Below are positions 54,137 to 61,214 of a stretch of 64,000 nucleotides of DNA, one piece after another; the first letter of the stretch is position 1; each line of letters opens with the position of its first letter. Made by a program: the position numbers and the translations under genes. Source of the stretch: Aminivibrio pyruvatiphilus (lineage in GTDB: Bacteria > Synergistota > Synergistia > Synergistales > Aminobacteriaceae); the NCBI RefSeq assembly GCF_004366815.1, contig NZ_SORI01000007.1, positions 1 to 64,000 of the forward strand. Reading direction: 5' to 3'. Below the pieces are notes generated by a model. The model was given only the letters and a program-made list of their open reading frames with translations. It was not told the DNA's origin and made no database searches.

Positions 54137-55134
54137 TGGGAATTCCCGGGGAAGGCCATGGAGGCCTGCCGGAGGCCCGGCACGTCTGGGAGGCCCGGAA
54201 GCGAATCGCTCCCTATGTTCTCCGGACCCCCCTCGTCTTTTCGCCGCACCTCTCCGGACTTCTCGGCGCGGAAATTTTCCTGAAGCTGGAGAACCTCCAG
54301 GAAGTCGGCGCCTTCAAGATCCGCGGGGCGGCCAACAGGATACTGAGCCTCTCCGACGATGAGAGAAAGCGGGGGGTAACCACCTATTCCACGGGAAACC
54401 ATGCCCAGGCGGTGGCCTGCATGGCCCGCAGGCTGGGAATACAGGCTTCCGTCTTCGTCTCCGACAGGGTTCCGGAGGCAAAGCTGGAGGCGATCCGCCG
54501 GTGGGGAGCGGACGTCCTCATAGCCGGCACGAGCCAGGACGACGCGGAAGAATACTGCAGGGAACTGGCCCGGAGGGACGGGATGACCGTGGTGGATCCC
54601 TTCGACGATCCCTTCGTCATCGCCGGGCAGGGAACTATCGGCCTGGAAATCCTCGAGGACCTTCCCGCCGTGGATACCGTGGTGGTCCCCACGTCGGGAG
54701 GCGGCCTCATCTCCGGCATCGCCCTCGCCGTGAAGGCGAACATCCCGGGGGCCAGGGTCACGGGAGTCTCCATGGAGAAGGGGGCGGTGATGTACGAAAG
54801 CCTCAAGGCCGGAAAACCCGTGGTCCTCGAGGAATCGGACACCCTTGCGGACAGCCTGCTCGGCGGGATCGGTCTCGAAAACCGCTACACTTTCCCCCTC
54901 GTCAGGCGGCTGGTGGACGGTATCGCTCTCGTCCCTGAAAAAGACATCGCCGGGGGTATGGCCTTTCTGCTAAGAAAGCATAAAATAGCTGTGGAGGGGG
55001 CGGCTGCCACGGGCCCGGGAGCCCTGCTCTCCGGAATCGTTCCTCCCGGCGCCAGAACAGCGGTGGTCATCACAGGCTGCAACGTCAGTGCGGATTCGTT
55101 CCTGGAAACGGTGAACGCCGTCCGGGACTTCTAA
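54136..55134 (+). CDS. PLP-dependent threonine dehydratase/EutB-like ammonia-lyase
   Basis: 332 residues, fold type II. The PLP lysine lies in LKLENLQEVGAFKIRGAANRIL, with TYSTGNHAQAVACMARRLG and the phosphate-binding glycine loop TSGGGLISGIALAVK. There is no C-terminal ACT regulatory domain, so it is the catabolic type. Candidate substrates are threonine or serine, or beta-hydroxy diamino acids as for EutB of hydroxyectoine use. It is coupled to ridA by an overlapping stop/start. Together with the DoeA-like and M20 enzymes this suggests stepwise removal of acyl and amino groups. Confidence 0.88.
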   Translation: MGIPGEGHGGLPEARHVWEARKRIAPYVLRTPLVFSPHLSGLLGAEIFLKLENLQEVGAFKIRGAANRILSLSDDERKRGVTTYSTGNHAQAVACMARRLGIQASVFVSDRVPEAKLEAIRRWGADVLIAGTSQDDAEEYCRELARRDGMTVVDPFDDPFVIAGQGTIGLEILEDLPAVDTVVVPTSGGGLISGIALAVKANIPGARVTGVSMEKGAVMYESLKAGKPVVLEESDTLADSLLGGIGLENRYTFPLVRRLVDGIALVPEKDIAGGMAFLLRKHKIAVEGAAATGPGALLSGIVPPGARTAVVITGCNVSADSFLETVNAVRDF

Positions 55135-55169
55135 ATTCACACCCCTCGACGGGGAAAGGAGAATGAGTG

Positions 55170-56024
55170 ATGGCAAAGAAGAAAGGGCGCCTCGATTTTG
55201 TGAACATGAAGAAGAACGGAGAACAGGTCACGTGGGTCACGGCCTACGATTTCCCCATGGCGAGCTTCGCCGAGGCCGCGGGGATGGACATGATCCTCGT
55301 GGGTGACTCCCTGGGCATGATCACCCTGGGGTACCAGGGAACCATCCCCGTGACCATGGAGGACTGCATCAGCCACTGCAAGGCCGTGCGCCGGGGCGCG
55401 CCGAACACCTTCGTCATGGGCGACATGCCCTTCGGGTCCTACCAGGTCTCCGACCAGCAGGCGGTGGAGAACGCCGTGCGCTTCTTCAAGGAGGCGGACG
55501 TGGACGCCATCAAGCTCGAGGGCGGCGTGCGGGTGGAGTCCCGGATCAAGGCCATGGCGGACGCGGGAATGCTGGTGTGCGGCCACATAGGCCTCACCCC
55601 CCAGAGCTCCGGTCCCCTCGGAGGATTCAAGGCCCAGGGGCTGGACCCCGCATCGGCCCGGTACGTCATCGAGGACGCCCTTGCGGTGGAGCGGGCGGGG
55701 GCCTATGCCCTGCTCGTGGAGGCGGTGCCGCCCGAGCTCACCCAGTTCCTGGCGAAGAAGCTGACCATTCCCGTGTACTCCATCGGCGCCGGCGCCCCCT
55801 GTGACGGTCAGCTTCTGATCTGCGGCGACATGATCGGCATGTTCCAGGCCTTCACGCCGAAATTCGTCAAGGTGTACGCCAACGTGGCGGAAGTCATCAC
55901 CAACGCCTTCAAGGAGTACGTGGAGGACGTGCGGACGGGCAAGTTCCCCGGAGACGAGCACTGCTACCACGTGAGGAAGGGCATGGAGGAGGAGTACGCC
56001 GCCATGCTGAAGGAATACGAGTAG
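55170..56024 (+). CDS. panB: 3-methyl-2-oxobutanoate hydroxymethyltransferase (ketopantoate hydroxymethyltransferase)
   Basis: 284 residues with AAAGGAG eight bases upstream of the ATG at 55170. PanB residues are complete: the Mg-binding Asp in ILVGDSLGM and MGDMPFGSY, the Lys/Glu in IKLEGG, the His in CGHIGLTPQS and the base in LLVEAVP. It moves a one-carbon unit from methylene-tetrahydrofolate to 2-oxoisovalerate in pantothenate synthesis. No panC or panD is adjacent. Its place inside a catabolic cluster is odd and may mean another 2-oxo acid or a reverse, one-carbon-yielding reaction. A terminator follows directly. Confidence 0.9.
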   Translation: MAKKKGRLDFVNMKKNGEQVTWVTAYDFPMASFAEAAGMDMILVGDSLGMITLGYQGTIPVTMEDCISHCKAVRRGAPNTFVMGDMPFGSYQVSDQQAVENAVRFFKEADVDAIKLEGGVRVESRIKAMADAGMLVCGHIGLTPQSSGPLGGFKAQGLDPASARYVIEDALAVERAGAYALLVEAVPPELTQFLAKKLTIPVYSIGAGAPCDGQLLICGDMIGMFQAFTPKFVKVYANVAEVITNAFKEYVEDVRTGKFPGDEHCYHVRKGMEEEYAAMLKEYE

Positions 56025-56038
56025 AGACGACATTCCCG

Positions 56039-56067
56039 GCCCGCACCCCGGAGGTGCGGGCTTTTTT
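56039..56067 (+). terminator. Rho-independent terminator after panB
   Basis: GCCCGCACC (56039-56047) pairs with GGTGCGGGC (56053-56061), followed by six Ts. Confidence 0.95.
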
Positions 56068-56114
56068 CTTCCCCCGGCGGGGAAATACGACTCAGAGAAC
56101 AAGGAGAGGGTAGC

Positions 56115-57272
56115 ATGAAGTTCGCCGAACGGTACGCGGGACTGCAGCCCTCCGGCATGCTGAAGATCTTCCAGGCCGCCGCGGCCGACCCCGACATGGT
56201 CAACCTGGGAGAGGGAGAGCCGGATTTCGACACGGAGCACGACATCATCGACGCCGCCGCGAAGGCGGCGAAGGAAGGATACACCCACTACGGCCCCATC
56301 ATGGGGTTCGAGGACGTCCGCCGGTCTGTGTGCGGCTACTGGGACAGGCGGTACGGCCTCAAATCATCCCCCGACGAGGTGATGATCATGGCGGGAGGAG
56401 TCCAGTCGGTCCACCTGGCCCTCCAGGCCCTCCTCGACCCGGGCGACGAGGTGATCACGGCGGAGCCGTGCTTCACTCCCTATTTCGAGCAGATTTACCA
56501 GCACAGGGGAACGGCGGTCCACCTTCCGACGACGGAGGAGGCCGGCTTCGTCCCCACGGCGGAGGCCCTGGAACGGGCGGTCACGCCGAAGTCGAAGGTG
56601 CTCATGATCTGCTCCCCCAGCAACCCCACCGGAAGGGTCATGACCCGGCGGCAGATGGAGGACATCGCCGCCGTGGCGGAACGGCACGACCTCACGGTGC
56701 TCTCGGACGAAATCTACGACTCCCTGGTCTACAAGGGACGGCACGTGCCCTTCGCCACCATCCCCGGCATGAAGGAGAGGACCCTGACCATGGGAGGGCT
56801 CTCCAAGAGCCACTGCATGACGGGCTGGCGCATCGGCTACGCCATCGGCCCGGCACCCCTGGTCCGGCTCATGGCCCTTATCGGCGCGAACCAGACCTAC
56901 GGGGTCAACGTCCCGACCCAGATGGCCTCGAAGTACGCCCTGGACAACCATGACCGAAAGCTCGAGGAGCGGGCCGGGATCTTCCGGCAGAGGCTCGGCT
57001 ACGTGGCGGAACGGCTCAACGCCATGCCCGGCGTCCGGTGCTCCGAGCCCGAAGGGGCCTTCTACCTCTTCCCGGACATCCGGGGCACGGGGCTTACCAG
57101 CGAGGAATTCGCCTGGAGGCTCCTGGAGAAGGGAAAGGTGGCCACCCTTCCGGGATCGGCCTTCGGCGCCTGCGGCGAGGGTTACGTCCGCCTGGCCTGC
57201 ACCCGGTCCCTCGAGGTGCTTGCCGAAGGCATGGACCGCATGGAGGCCTTCGTGAAGTCTCTGAAGGGATAG
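56115..57272 (+). CDS. Class I/II PLP aminotransferase (aspartate aminotransferase fold)
   Basis: 385 residues, fold type I. Motifs in order: GEGEPDFDTEHDI, AGGVQSVHLALQALLDPGDEV, SPSNPTGRVM, VLSDEIYDSLVY and the PLP lysine in LSKSHCMTGWRIGY, then a C-terminal Arg for the substrate carboxylate (VRLACTRS). Substrates of this subgroup range over aspartate, aromatic and branched-chain amino acids, and specificity cannot be read off. It lies after the panB terminator, so it may be separately expressed. AAGGAGAGG precedes the ATG. Confidence 0.9.
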   Translation: MKFAERYAGLQPSGMLKIFQAAAADPDMVNLGEGEPDFDTEHDIIDAAAKAAKEGYTHYGPIMGFEDVRRSVCGYWDRRYGLKSSPDEVMIMAGGVQSVHLALQALLDPGDEVITAEPCFTPYFEQIYQHRGTAVHLPTTEEAGFVPTAEALERAVTPKSKVLMICSPSNPTGRVMTRRQMEDIAAVAERHDLTVLSDEIYDSLVYKGRHVPFATIPGMKERTLTMGGLSKSHCMTGWRIGYAIGPAPLVRLMALIGANQTYGVNVPTQMASKYALDNHDRKLEERAGIFRQRLGYVAERLNAMPGVRCSEPEGAFYLFPDIRGTGLTSEEFAWRLLEKGKVATLPGSAFGACGEGYVRLACTRSLEVLAEGMDRMEAFVKSLKG

Positions 57273-57336
57273 AAGCTCTTCTTCAGGAAAGAACATGAGC
57301 GGGGCGCTCTCGTGTTAACACAATCCCGAATACAGA

Positions 57337-57460
57337 AGGGGGAGTGCACCAGTGCTCGCTTGGGCCGCCGGCGCACATTGTCGTCCCTGACAACTGCGCC
57401 TGAAACCGACATCCATGTCGGTTTCTCGGCCCGGGCGCTGTGCCTGGCGACACTCCCCCT
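57337..57460 (+). ncRNA. Candidate structured RNA: long rod with a three-way junction
   Basis: Between two convergent genes. Outer helix AGGGGGAGTG (57337-57346) with CACTCCCCCT (57451-57460); CCAG (57349-57352) with CTGG (57444-57447); inner 11-bp helix CGCTTGGGCCG (57357-57367) with CGGCCCGGGCG (57427-57437), including two G-U pairs. Inside that, hairpin GGCGCA...TGCGCC (57370-57375/57395-57400) with TTGTC/GACAA (57378-57382/57389-57393), and hairpin GAAACCGACAT/ATGTCGGTTTC (57402-57412/57415-57425). The G-U pairs would be A-C mismatches on the other strand, so the plus strand is the likely transcript. I recognise no known family (not SRP, tmRNA, 6S or a riboswitch I know). No promoter or U-run is evident. 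Confidence 0.6.
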
Positions 57461-57487
57461 GCAGGAGAATTGATTATTACATTCTTT

Positions 57488-58660
57488 TTACTCGAAGGTC
57501 CCCCGGACGGTGACTTCGCCCTCCTCCATAAGGAGCCGCCCCTTCGCGGCCAGGAACAGGGGCCTGAAGTTTCCGTCGAGGACCAGCACGTCCCCGTCGC
57601 ACCCCGGACGGACCCTTCCCTTCCGGGCCAGCTTCAGGTGGTCCGCCGGATTCGACGTCACAAGGGAGATCACCGTCTCCCTGGATATCTCACCTTCCCG
57701 GAGCATCTCCGCCACCGATTCGAGAACCGATTCCAGGGGGCCCACCTTCAGGCCCGTCATCTCCCCCTTTTCGTTGAAGGAGGGCATGGACCCGTTGCCG
57801 TCGGAGCTCAGGGTGATGTTCCCCGCCGGAACGCCCCTCTCCAGGAGGGTGGCCACCACCGCTGCCGTGGCGAGGCCGAACAGGGGGTTTTTCCCCGGGG
57901 CGGCGGTGATGTCCAGGTACCCGCCCCGGAGCCCGAAGGCCGCGGACTGCTCCACCAGGGCCTCGCACCTGGAAATATGGGTGGGAGCGAACTGGGTGAT
58001 GGGGATGTCCGTTCCCTCCATGGCGTCGAGAAGAGGCGTCAGCCCCGAGGCCTCGCTCCCCATGTGGACGCAGAGGCAGCCCGCCTTGCCGGAGAGGATG
58101 CCCCCCACCCGGACGTTGGAGGCGGCCCGCCGGATCTCCTCCACAGAGGGGTGGGAACTCCGATGGTCCGACACGGCCAGCTTGAGGCCGATCACCTTGT
58201 CGATGAGGCAAAGGTCCCTCGCCACGGAGCCCGTGAGGGTCGGCGAGGGAAGGCCGTAACTCCCCGTGAGGATCCACGTGGAAATGCCCTCCTCCTCGAG
58301 TCCCCTGGCCTTCATGAGGAGTTCCTCCAGGGCGCGGCAGGTGCCGTCGGTCCCCAGCATCCCTACGGCGGAGGTGACCCCCGCCCGGACGAAGGAGGAA
58401 AGCTGGAGGGGCGGGGTCCTGTTGGCCGGTCCCCCTTCGCCTCCGGCACCGTTGAAGTGGACGTGCCTGTCGAGAATACCCGGCATGGTGAGGTTTCCCC
58501 CGGCGTCTACCGTCCTAAAATCGGCGGAGAGGCCTGACAGGGCCGCCGGGTCCGCCGTTCCGGCGGGGTATACGGACAAAATGCGGCCGGCGGCCATAAG
58601 AATGTCGCACAGCCCCTTGTGTTCAGGGTCATACAGGTCGGCGTTCCGAATCAGAAGCAT
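57488..58660 (-). CDS. iadA: Isoaspartyl dipeptidase
   Basis: 390 residues, exactly the length of E. coli IadA, with matching motifs throughout: PGILDRHVHFNGAGGEGGP (metal HxH and Glu), TSAVGMLGTDGTCRALEELLMKARGLEEEGISTWILTGSYGLPS, VIGLKLAVSDHRSSHP (carboxylated Lys and His), VHMG (metal His) and TLSSDGNGS (catalytic Asp). It hydrolyses beta-aspartyl dipeptides from damaged proteins and peptides, releasing aspartate. It has its own promoter at 58726-58754. The gene lies between the structured RNA element and an NhaC-type antiporter gene. Confidence 0.95.
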   Translation of the reverse strand: MLLIRNADLYDPEHKGLCDILMAAGRILSVYPAGTADPAALSGLSADFRTVDAGGNLTMPGILDRHVHFNGAGGEGGPANRTPPLQLSSFVRAGVTSAVGMLGTDGTCRALEELLMKARGLEEEGISTWILTGSYGLPSPTLTGSVARDLCLIDKVIGLKLAVSDHRSSHPSVEEIRRAASNVRVGGILSGKAGCLCVHMGSEASGLTPLLDAMEGTDIPITQFAPTHISRCEALVEQSAAFGLRGGYLDITAAPGKNPLFGLATAAVVATLLERGVPAGNITLSSDGNGSMPSFNEKGEMTGLKVGPLESVLESVAEMLREGEISRETVISLVTSNPADHLKLARKGRVRPGCDGDVLVLDGNFRPLFLAAKGRLLMEEGEVTVRGTFE

Positions 58661-58725
58661 GAAATGGGTTCTCCTTTCCTCCGTCCCGCCTTGGCGGGGG
58701 AAGACAAACTTTTTCTTCTTGGGTC

Positions 58726-58754
58726 AGTGTACCGGAAGGTGTAGGGAAGGGCAA
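58726..58754 (-). promoter_or_regulatory. iadA promoter
   Basis: On the minus strand TTGCCC (58754-58749), 17 bases, TACACT (58731-58726), 66 bases before the ATG at 58660. Confidence 0.6.
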
Positions 58755-58789
58755 CGGTCCCCGGGGAGCCGGGGCTCCCCGGGGAACCG
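58755..58789. terminator. GC-rich hairpin after the antiporter gene
   Basis: CGGTCCCCGGGGAGC (58755-58769) pairs with GCTCCCCGGGGAACCG (58774-58789) apart from one bulge. It follows the NhaC stop at 58796 but has no U-run. Confidence 0.55.
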
Positions 58790-58795
58790 GGTGGA

Positions 58796-60202
58796 TCAGG
58801 CGGTTTTCTTTTTGTCCGACGGCCAGATGGCGATGCCGGTGAAGCCGTAGAACCAGGCCGTCAGGAAGCCGAGGTAGCACAGAATGGCCCAGGGCACGTA
58901 CTCGAAGACGGACACCCCGAGAACGGTGGACATGTAGATGCCCGCCGCCGACCACGGAATGAGGGGCACCACCACGGTGCCGGAGTCCTCGAGGGTCCTC
59001 GAGAGCACCCTGCGGGAGATGTTCATGTCGTCGGCAAGATCCTTGTACATGGTGCCCGGGACGATCTCGCTCAGGTAGGAATTTCCCGTGCCGAGGCCGG
59101 TGAGAATGCCCGTGACGGACGCGGACACGACAAACCGTCCCTTGCTGTTGCCGATGAAGCTCTCCTTCAGGGAGGAGCAGATCTTCCGGAAAGTGCCCGT
59201 GTACTCAAGCTGCCCGGCGAAGATGTAGGCGAAGAAGACCACCACCACCGAACCTGACATGAAGGCCAGACCGCCTCTGCTCAGGAGCTTGTCCAGGCTC
59301 GCCACCTCGGTGACGATCTTCGGACCGGAGGCCATGGACTTCACGATGGTGGTGAGATCATAGCCCTGCATCATGGCAAGGGGCACGGCGAGGACGATGG
59401 CGATCCACAGCACAGGAAGGGTGGGATAGCGCCGGTAGGCCAGCACCAGCACCGCCAGGGGCGGAACCAGCACGAGGGGGGTCATTTTGAAGGTCTTGGA
59501 AATGCCGCCGAGAATTTCATTGACGGACGTAAGGTCGATCTCGCCGGAGGCGTTCGACCCCACGTAGCCGTACACCGCGAGGCTCACGAGGAATGCCGGG
59601 ATGGTGGTCCAGAGCATGGAGCGGATGTGGTCCACCACCTCAACCTCGGCCACCGCAGCCGCAAGGACCGTGGTGTCCGACACGGGGCTGAGCTTGTCGC
59701 CGAAATAGGCTCCGGCCACCACCGCTCCCGCAGCGGCAGCCAGGGGCACGCCGAGGCCCTGGGCGATGCCCATGAAGGCCACGCCGAAGGTGGCGGCGGT
59801 TCCCCAGGATGTTCCCGTCATGGTGGACGACAGGGCGCAGATCACGAAGGCAGCCATGAGGAAGGATTTCGGGCTGAGAAGCTGAAGGCCGGTATAAATC
59901 AGGTAGGGAATGGTCCCCGACAGCATCCATGCTGCGATGAGGGGGCCCACCGTGAGCAGGATCATGATGGCGCCGGACGCCCGGGCGATCATGGGAACGA
60001 CGCCCTTGTCGAAAAGCTCCTCCCACGTAAACCTGTAGTGGAACACGTACACGGCCGTGGTGAACATGCCGATGAACATCAGGAGCAGGGCCACGTCAAA
60101 GCCCAGTATCAGCCGTCCGACGACGATGATCGAGAGAATGATTCCGAAGATAAGAACTGCTCCGCCGAGAGAAATATCCCTGTGTTTCCGTTCTTCAGGC
60201 AC
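58796..60202 (-). CDS. NhaC-family Na+/H+ (or organic acid) antiporter, copy 1
   Basis: 468 residues from the GTG at 60202, chosen for AGGAGGAG six bases upstream; the frame is open to 60262. About 12 membrane helices. Family motifs GTSWGTAATFGVAFMGIAQGLG, GAYFGDKLSPVSDTTVLAAAVA and SGNSYLSEIVPGTMYKDLADDMNISRRVLSRTLEDSGTVVVPLIPWSAAGIYMS are all present. Family members exchange Na+ for H+ or for acids such as malate/lactate. It is a close paralogue of the gene at 61192. Neighbours are an FCD regulator (divergent) and iadA (same strand, separate promoter), so a role in aspartate or dicarboxylate handling is possible. Confidence 0.92.
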   Translation of the reverse strand: MPEERKHRDISLGGAVLIFGIILSIIVVGRLILGFDVALLLMFIGMFTTAVYVFHYRFTWEELFDKGVVPMIARASGAIMILLTVGPLIAAWMLSGTIPYLIYTGLQLLSPKSFLMAAFVICALSSTMTGTSWGTAATFGVAFMGIAQGLGVPLAAAAGAVVAGAYFGDKLSPVSDTTVLAAAVAEVEVVDHIRSMLWTTIPAFLVSLAVYGYVGSNASGEIDLTSVNEILGGISKTFKMTPLVLVPPLAVLVLAYRRYPTLPVLWIAIVLAVPLAMMQGYDLTTIVKSMASGPKIVTEVASLDKLLSRGGLAFMSGSVVVVFFAYIFAGQLEYTGTFRKICSSLKESFIGNSKGRFVVSASVTGILTGLGTGNSYLSEIVPGTMYKDLADDMNISRRVLSRTLEDSGTVVVPLIPWSAAGIYMSTVLGVSVFEYVPWAILCYLGFLTAWFYGFTGIAIWPSDKKKTA

Positions 60203-60487
60203 TGAATTCTCCTCCTTTTTTCCCCTGTGGGGATGGGTTTCGTTCACTTCCCCTTCAGACACGTTTTTCCCGGATCTTTCGCTGCCCCCTTCCTGCGAAT
60301 CCTAAAATGGATACGTTTATGGATATCATTGTGCTTTCGTTTCCTTCTGTCAAGATGATTTAATTTTAGAATTTTATAAATCAAATATTAATTGAACATT
60401 TTTACAGGCAATGCGTTTGTCCGGAATATCTGGTACACTCATGGGCAGCTCTTTTTATCCGATGCGCTTTTGAGGTGATCCGTGGTC
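60203..60487. promoter_or_regulatory. Divergent control region between nhaC copy 1 and the FCD regulator
   Basis: On the minus strand a perfect TTGACA (60353-60348) is followed about 17-18 bases on by AATGAT. Downstream lies a direct repeat, ATGGATA (60307-60313 and 60319-60325), one helical turn apart, a plausible operator for the adjacent regulator. The long AT-rich stretch at 60355-60400 is typical of promoter DNA. For the plus strand only weak TTTACA-type boxes are visible. Confidence 0.5.
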
Positions 60488-61165
60488 ATGGAATCTCTTT
60501 CAGCTACCGACAAGGCCGGCAGGGAGATCGTCCGTCTTATTGCAGCCCACCGCTTCTCCCCAGGCGAGCGTCTTCTCGAGACGGCCCTCGCCAGGGAACT
60601 CGGCATGAGCAGGACCCCCGTGCGGGAGGCCCTGGGGCAGCTCGCGTCCACAGGGTTTCTCGTCAAGTCCGAGGGATCGAGGGGATACCAGATTCCCCTC
60701 CTCACGCCCAAGGACATCGAGGACGTCTTCTTCATGCGGGGAATCCTGGAAAGCAAGGCCGCCATGCTCTGCGCCCGCTCAGCTTCGAAAGAAACGGTCC
60801 TGGAGCTCCGGAGGATCAACGCCCGGGAAGAGGAGACCTTCAGGGCCAACCTGAAGGGGGAATATGCGGAGCTGAACGAAGACTTCCACATGCTCCTGGC
60901 TGATTCGTCGGACAATCCCTACATGAAGATGTATATCCGGCAGCTCTACTGGAGGTCGAACCTGTACGTCCTGTTTTTCATGAGTTTTTACTGCCTGGAG
61001 TCGGACTACGACACGAAGCGCCTGAGCTACCTGGAGCACAGGAAGATAGTGGACGCCGTGGAAGGGGGGGACCCCGGCGCCGCCGAGGCCGCCATGAGGG
61101 ACCACATCCTCAGCAGCTACAACCACCTGCTGTTCCCGAAGAAACCCCTCGAAGGAATGTCCTGA
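60488..61165 (+). CDS. GntR-family regulator, FCD subfamily
   Basis: 225 residues from the ATG at 60488 (GAGGTG at 60472-60477; a GTG at 60482 is too close). Winged helix LLETALARELGMSRTPVREALGQLASTGFLVKSEGSRGYQIPLL, then the FCD domain (DVFFMRGILESKAAMLCARSA; DFHMLLADSSDNPY; EHRKIVDAVEGGDPGAAEAAMRDHI) with its metal- and ligand-binding D/H pattern. It is flanked by two NhaC-type antiporter genes and very likely controls one or both in response to an organic acid. It ends at a strong terminator. Confidence 0.9.
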   Translation: MESLSATDKAGREIVRLIAAHRFSPGERLLETALARELGMSRTPVREALGQLASTGFLVKSEGSRGYQIPLLTPKDIEDVFFMRGILESKAAMLCARSASKETVLELRRINAREEETFRANLKGEYAELNEDFHMLLADSSDNPYMKMYIRQLYWRSNLYVLFFMSFYCLESDYDTKRLSYLEHRKIVDAVEGGDPGAAEAAMRDHILSSYNHLLFPKKPLEGMS

Positions 61166-61177
61166 TCCGGCACGAAC

Positions 61178-61214
61178 ACAACGCCCGGGGCTCATCGCCC
61201 CGGGCGTTGTTTTT
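61178..61214 (+). terminator. Rho-independent terminator of the FCD regulator gene
   Basis: ACAACGCCCGGGGC (61178-61191) pairs with GCCCCGGGCGTTGT (61197-61210), followed by TTTTC. The stop codon of the convergent antiporter gene lies in the loop. Confidence 0.93.

Noticed and set aside
57337-57460. Hammerhead ribozyme, SRP RNA, 6S RNA or an integron attC site.
   Set aside because: No CUGAUGA/GAAA core, no SRP GGAAGGAAGCAGC-type loop, no 6S bubble layout and no attC R-prime boxes. The element is left unassigned.
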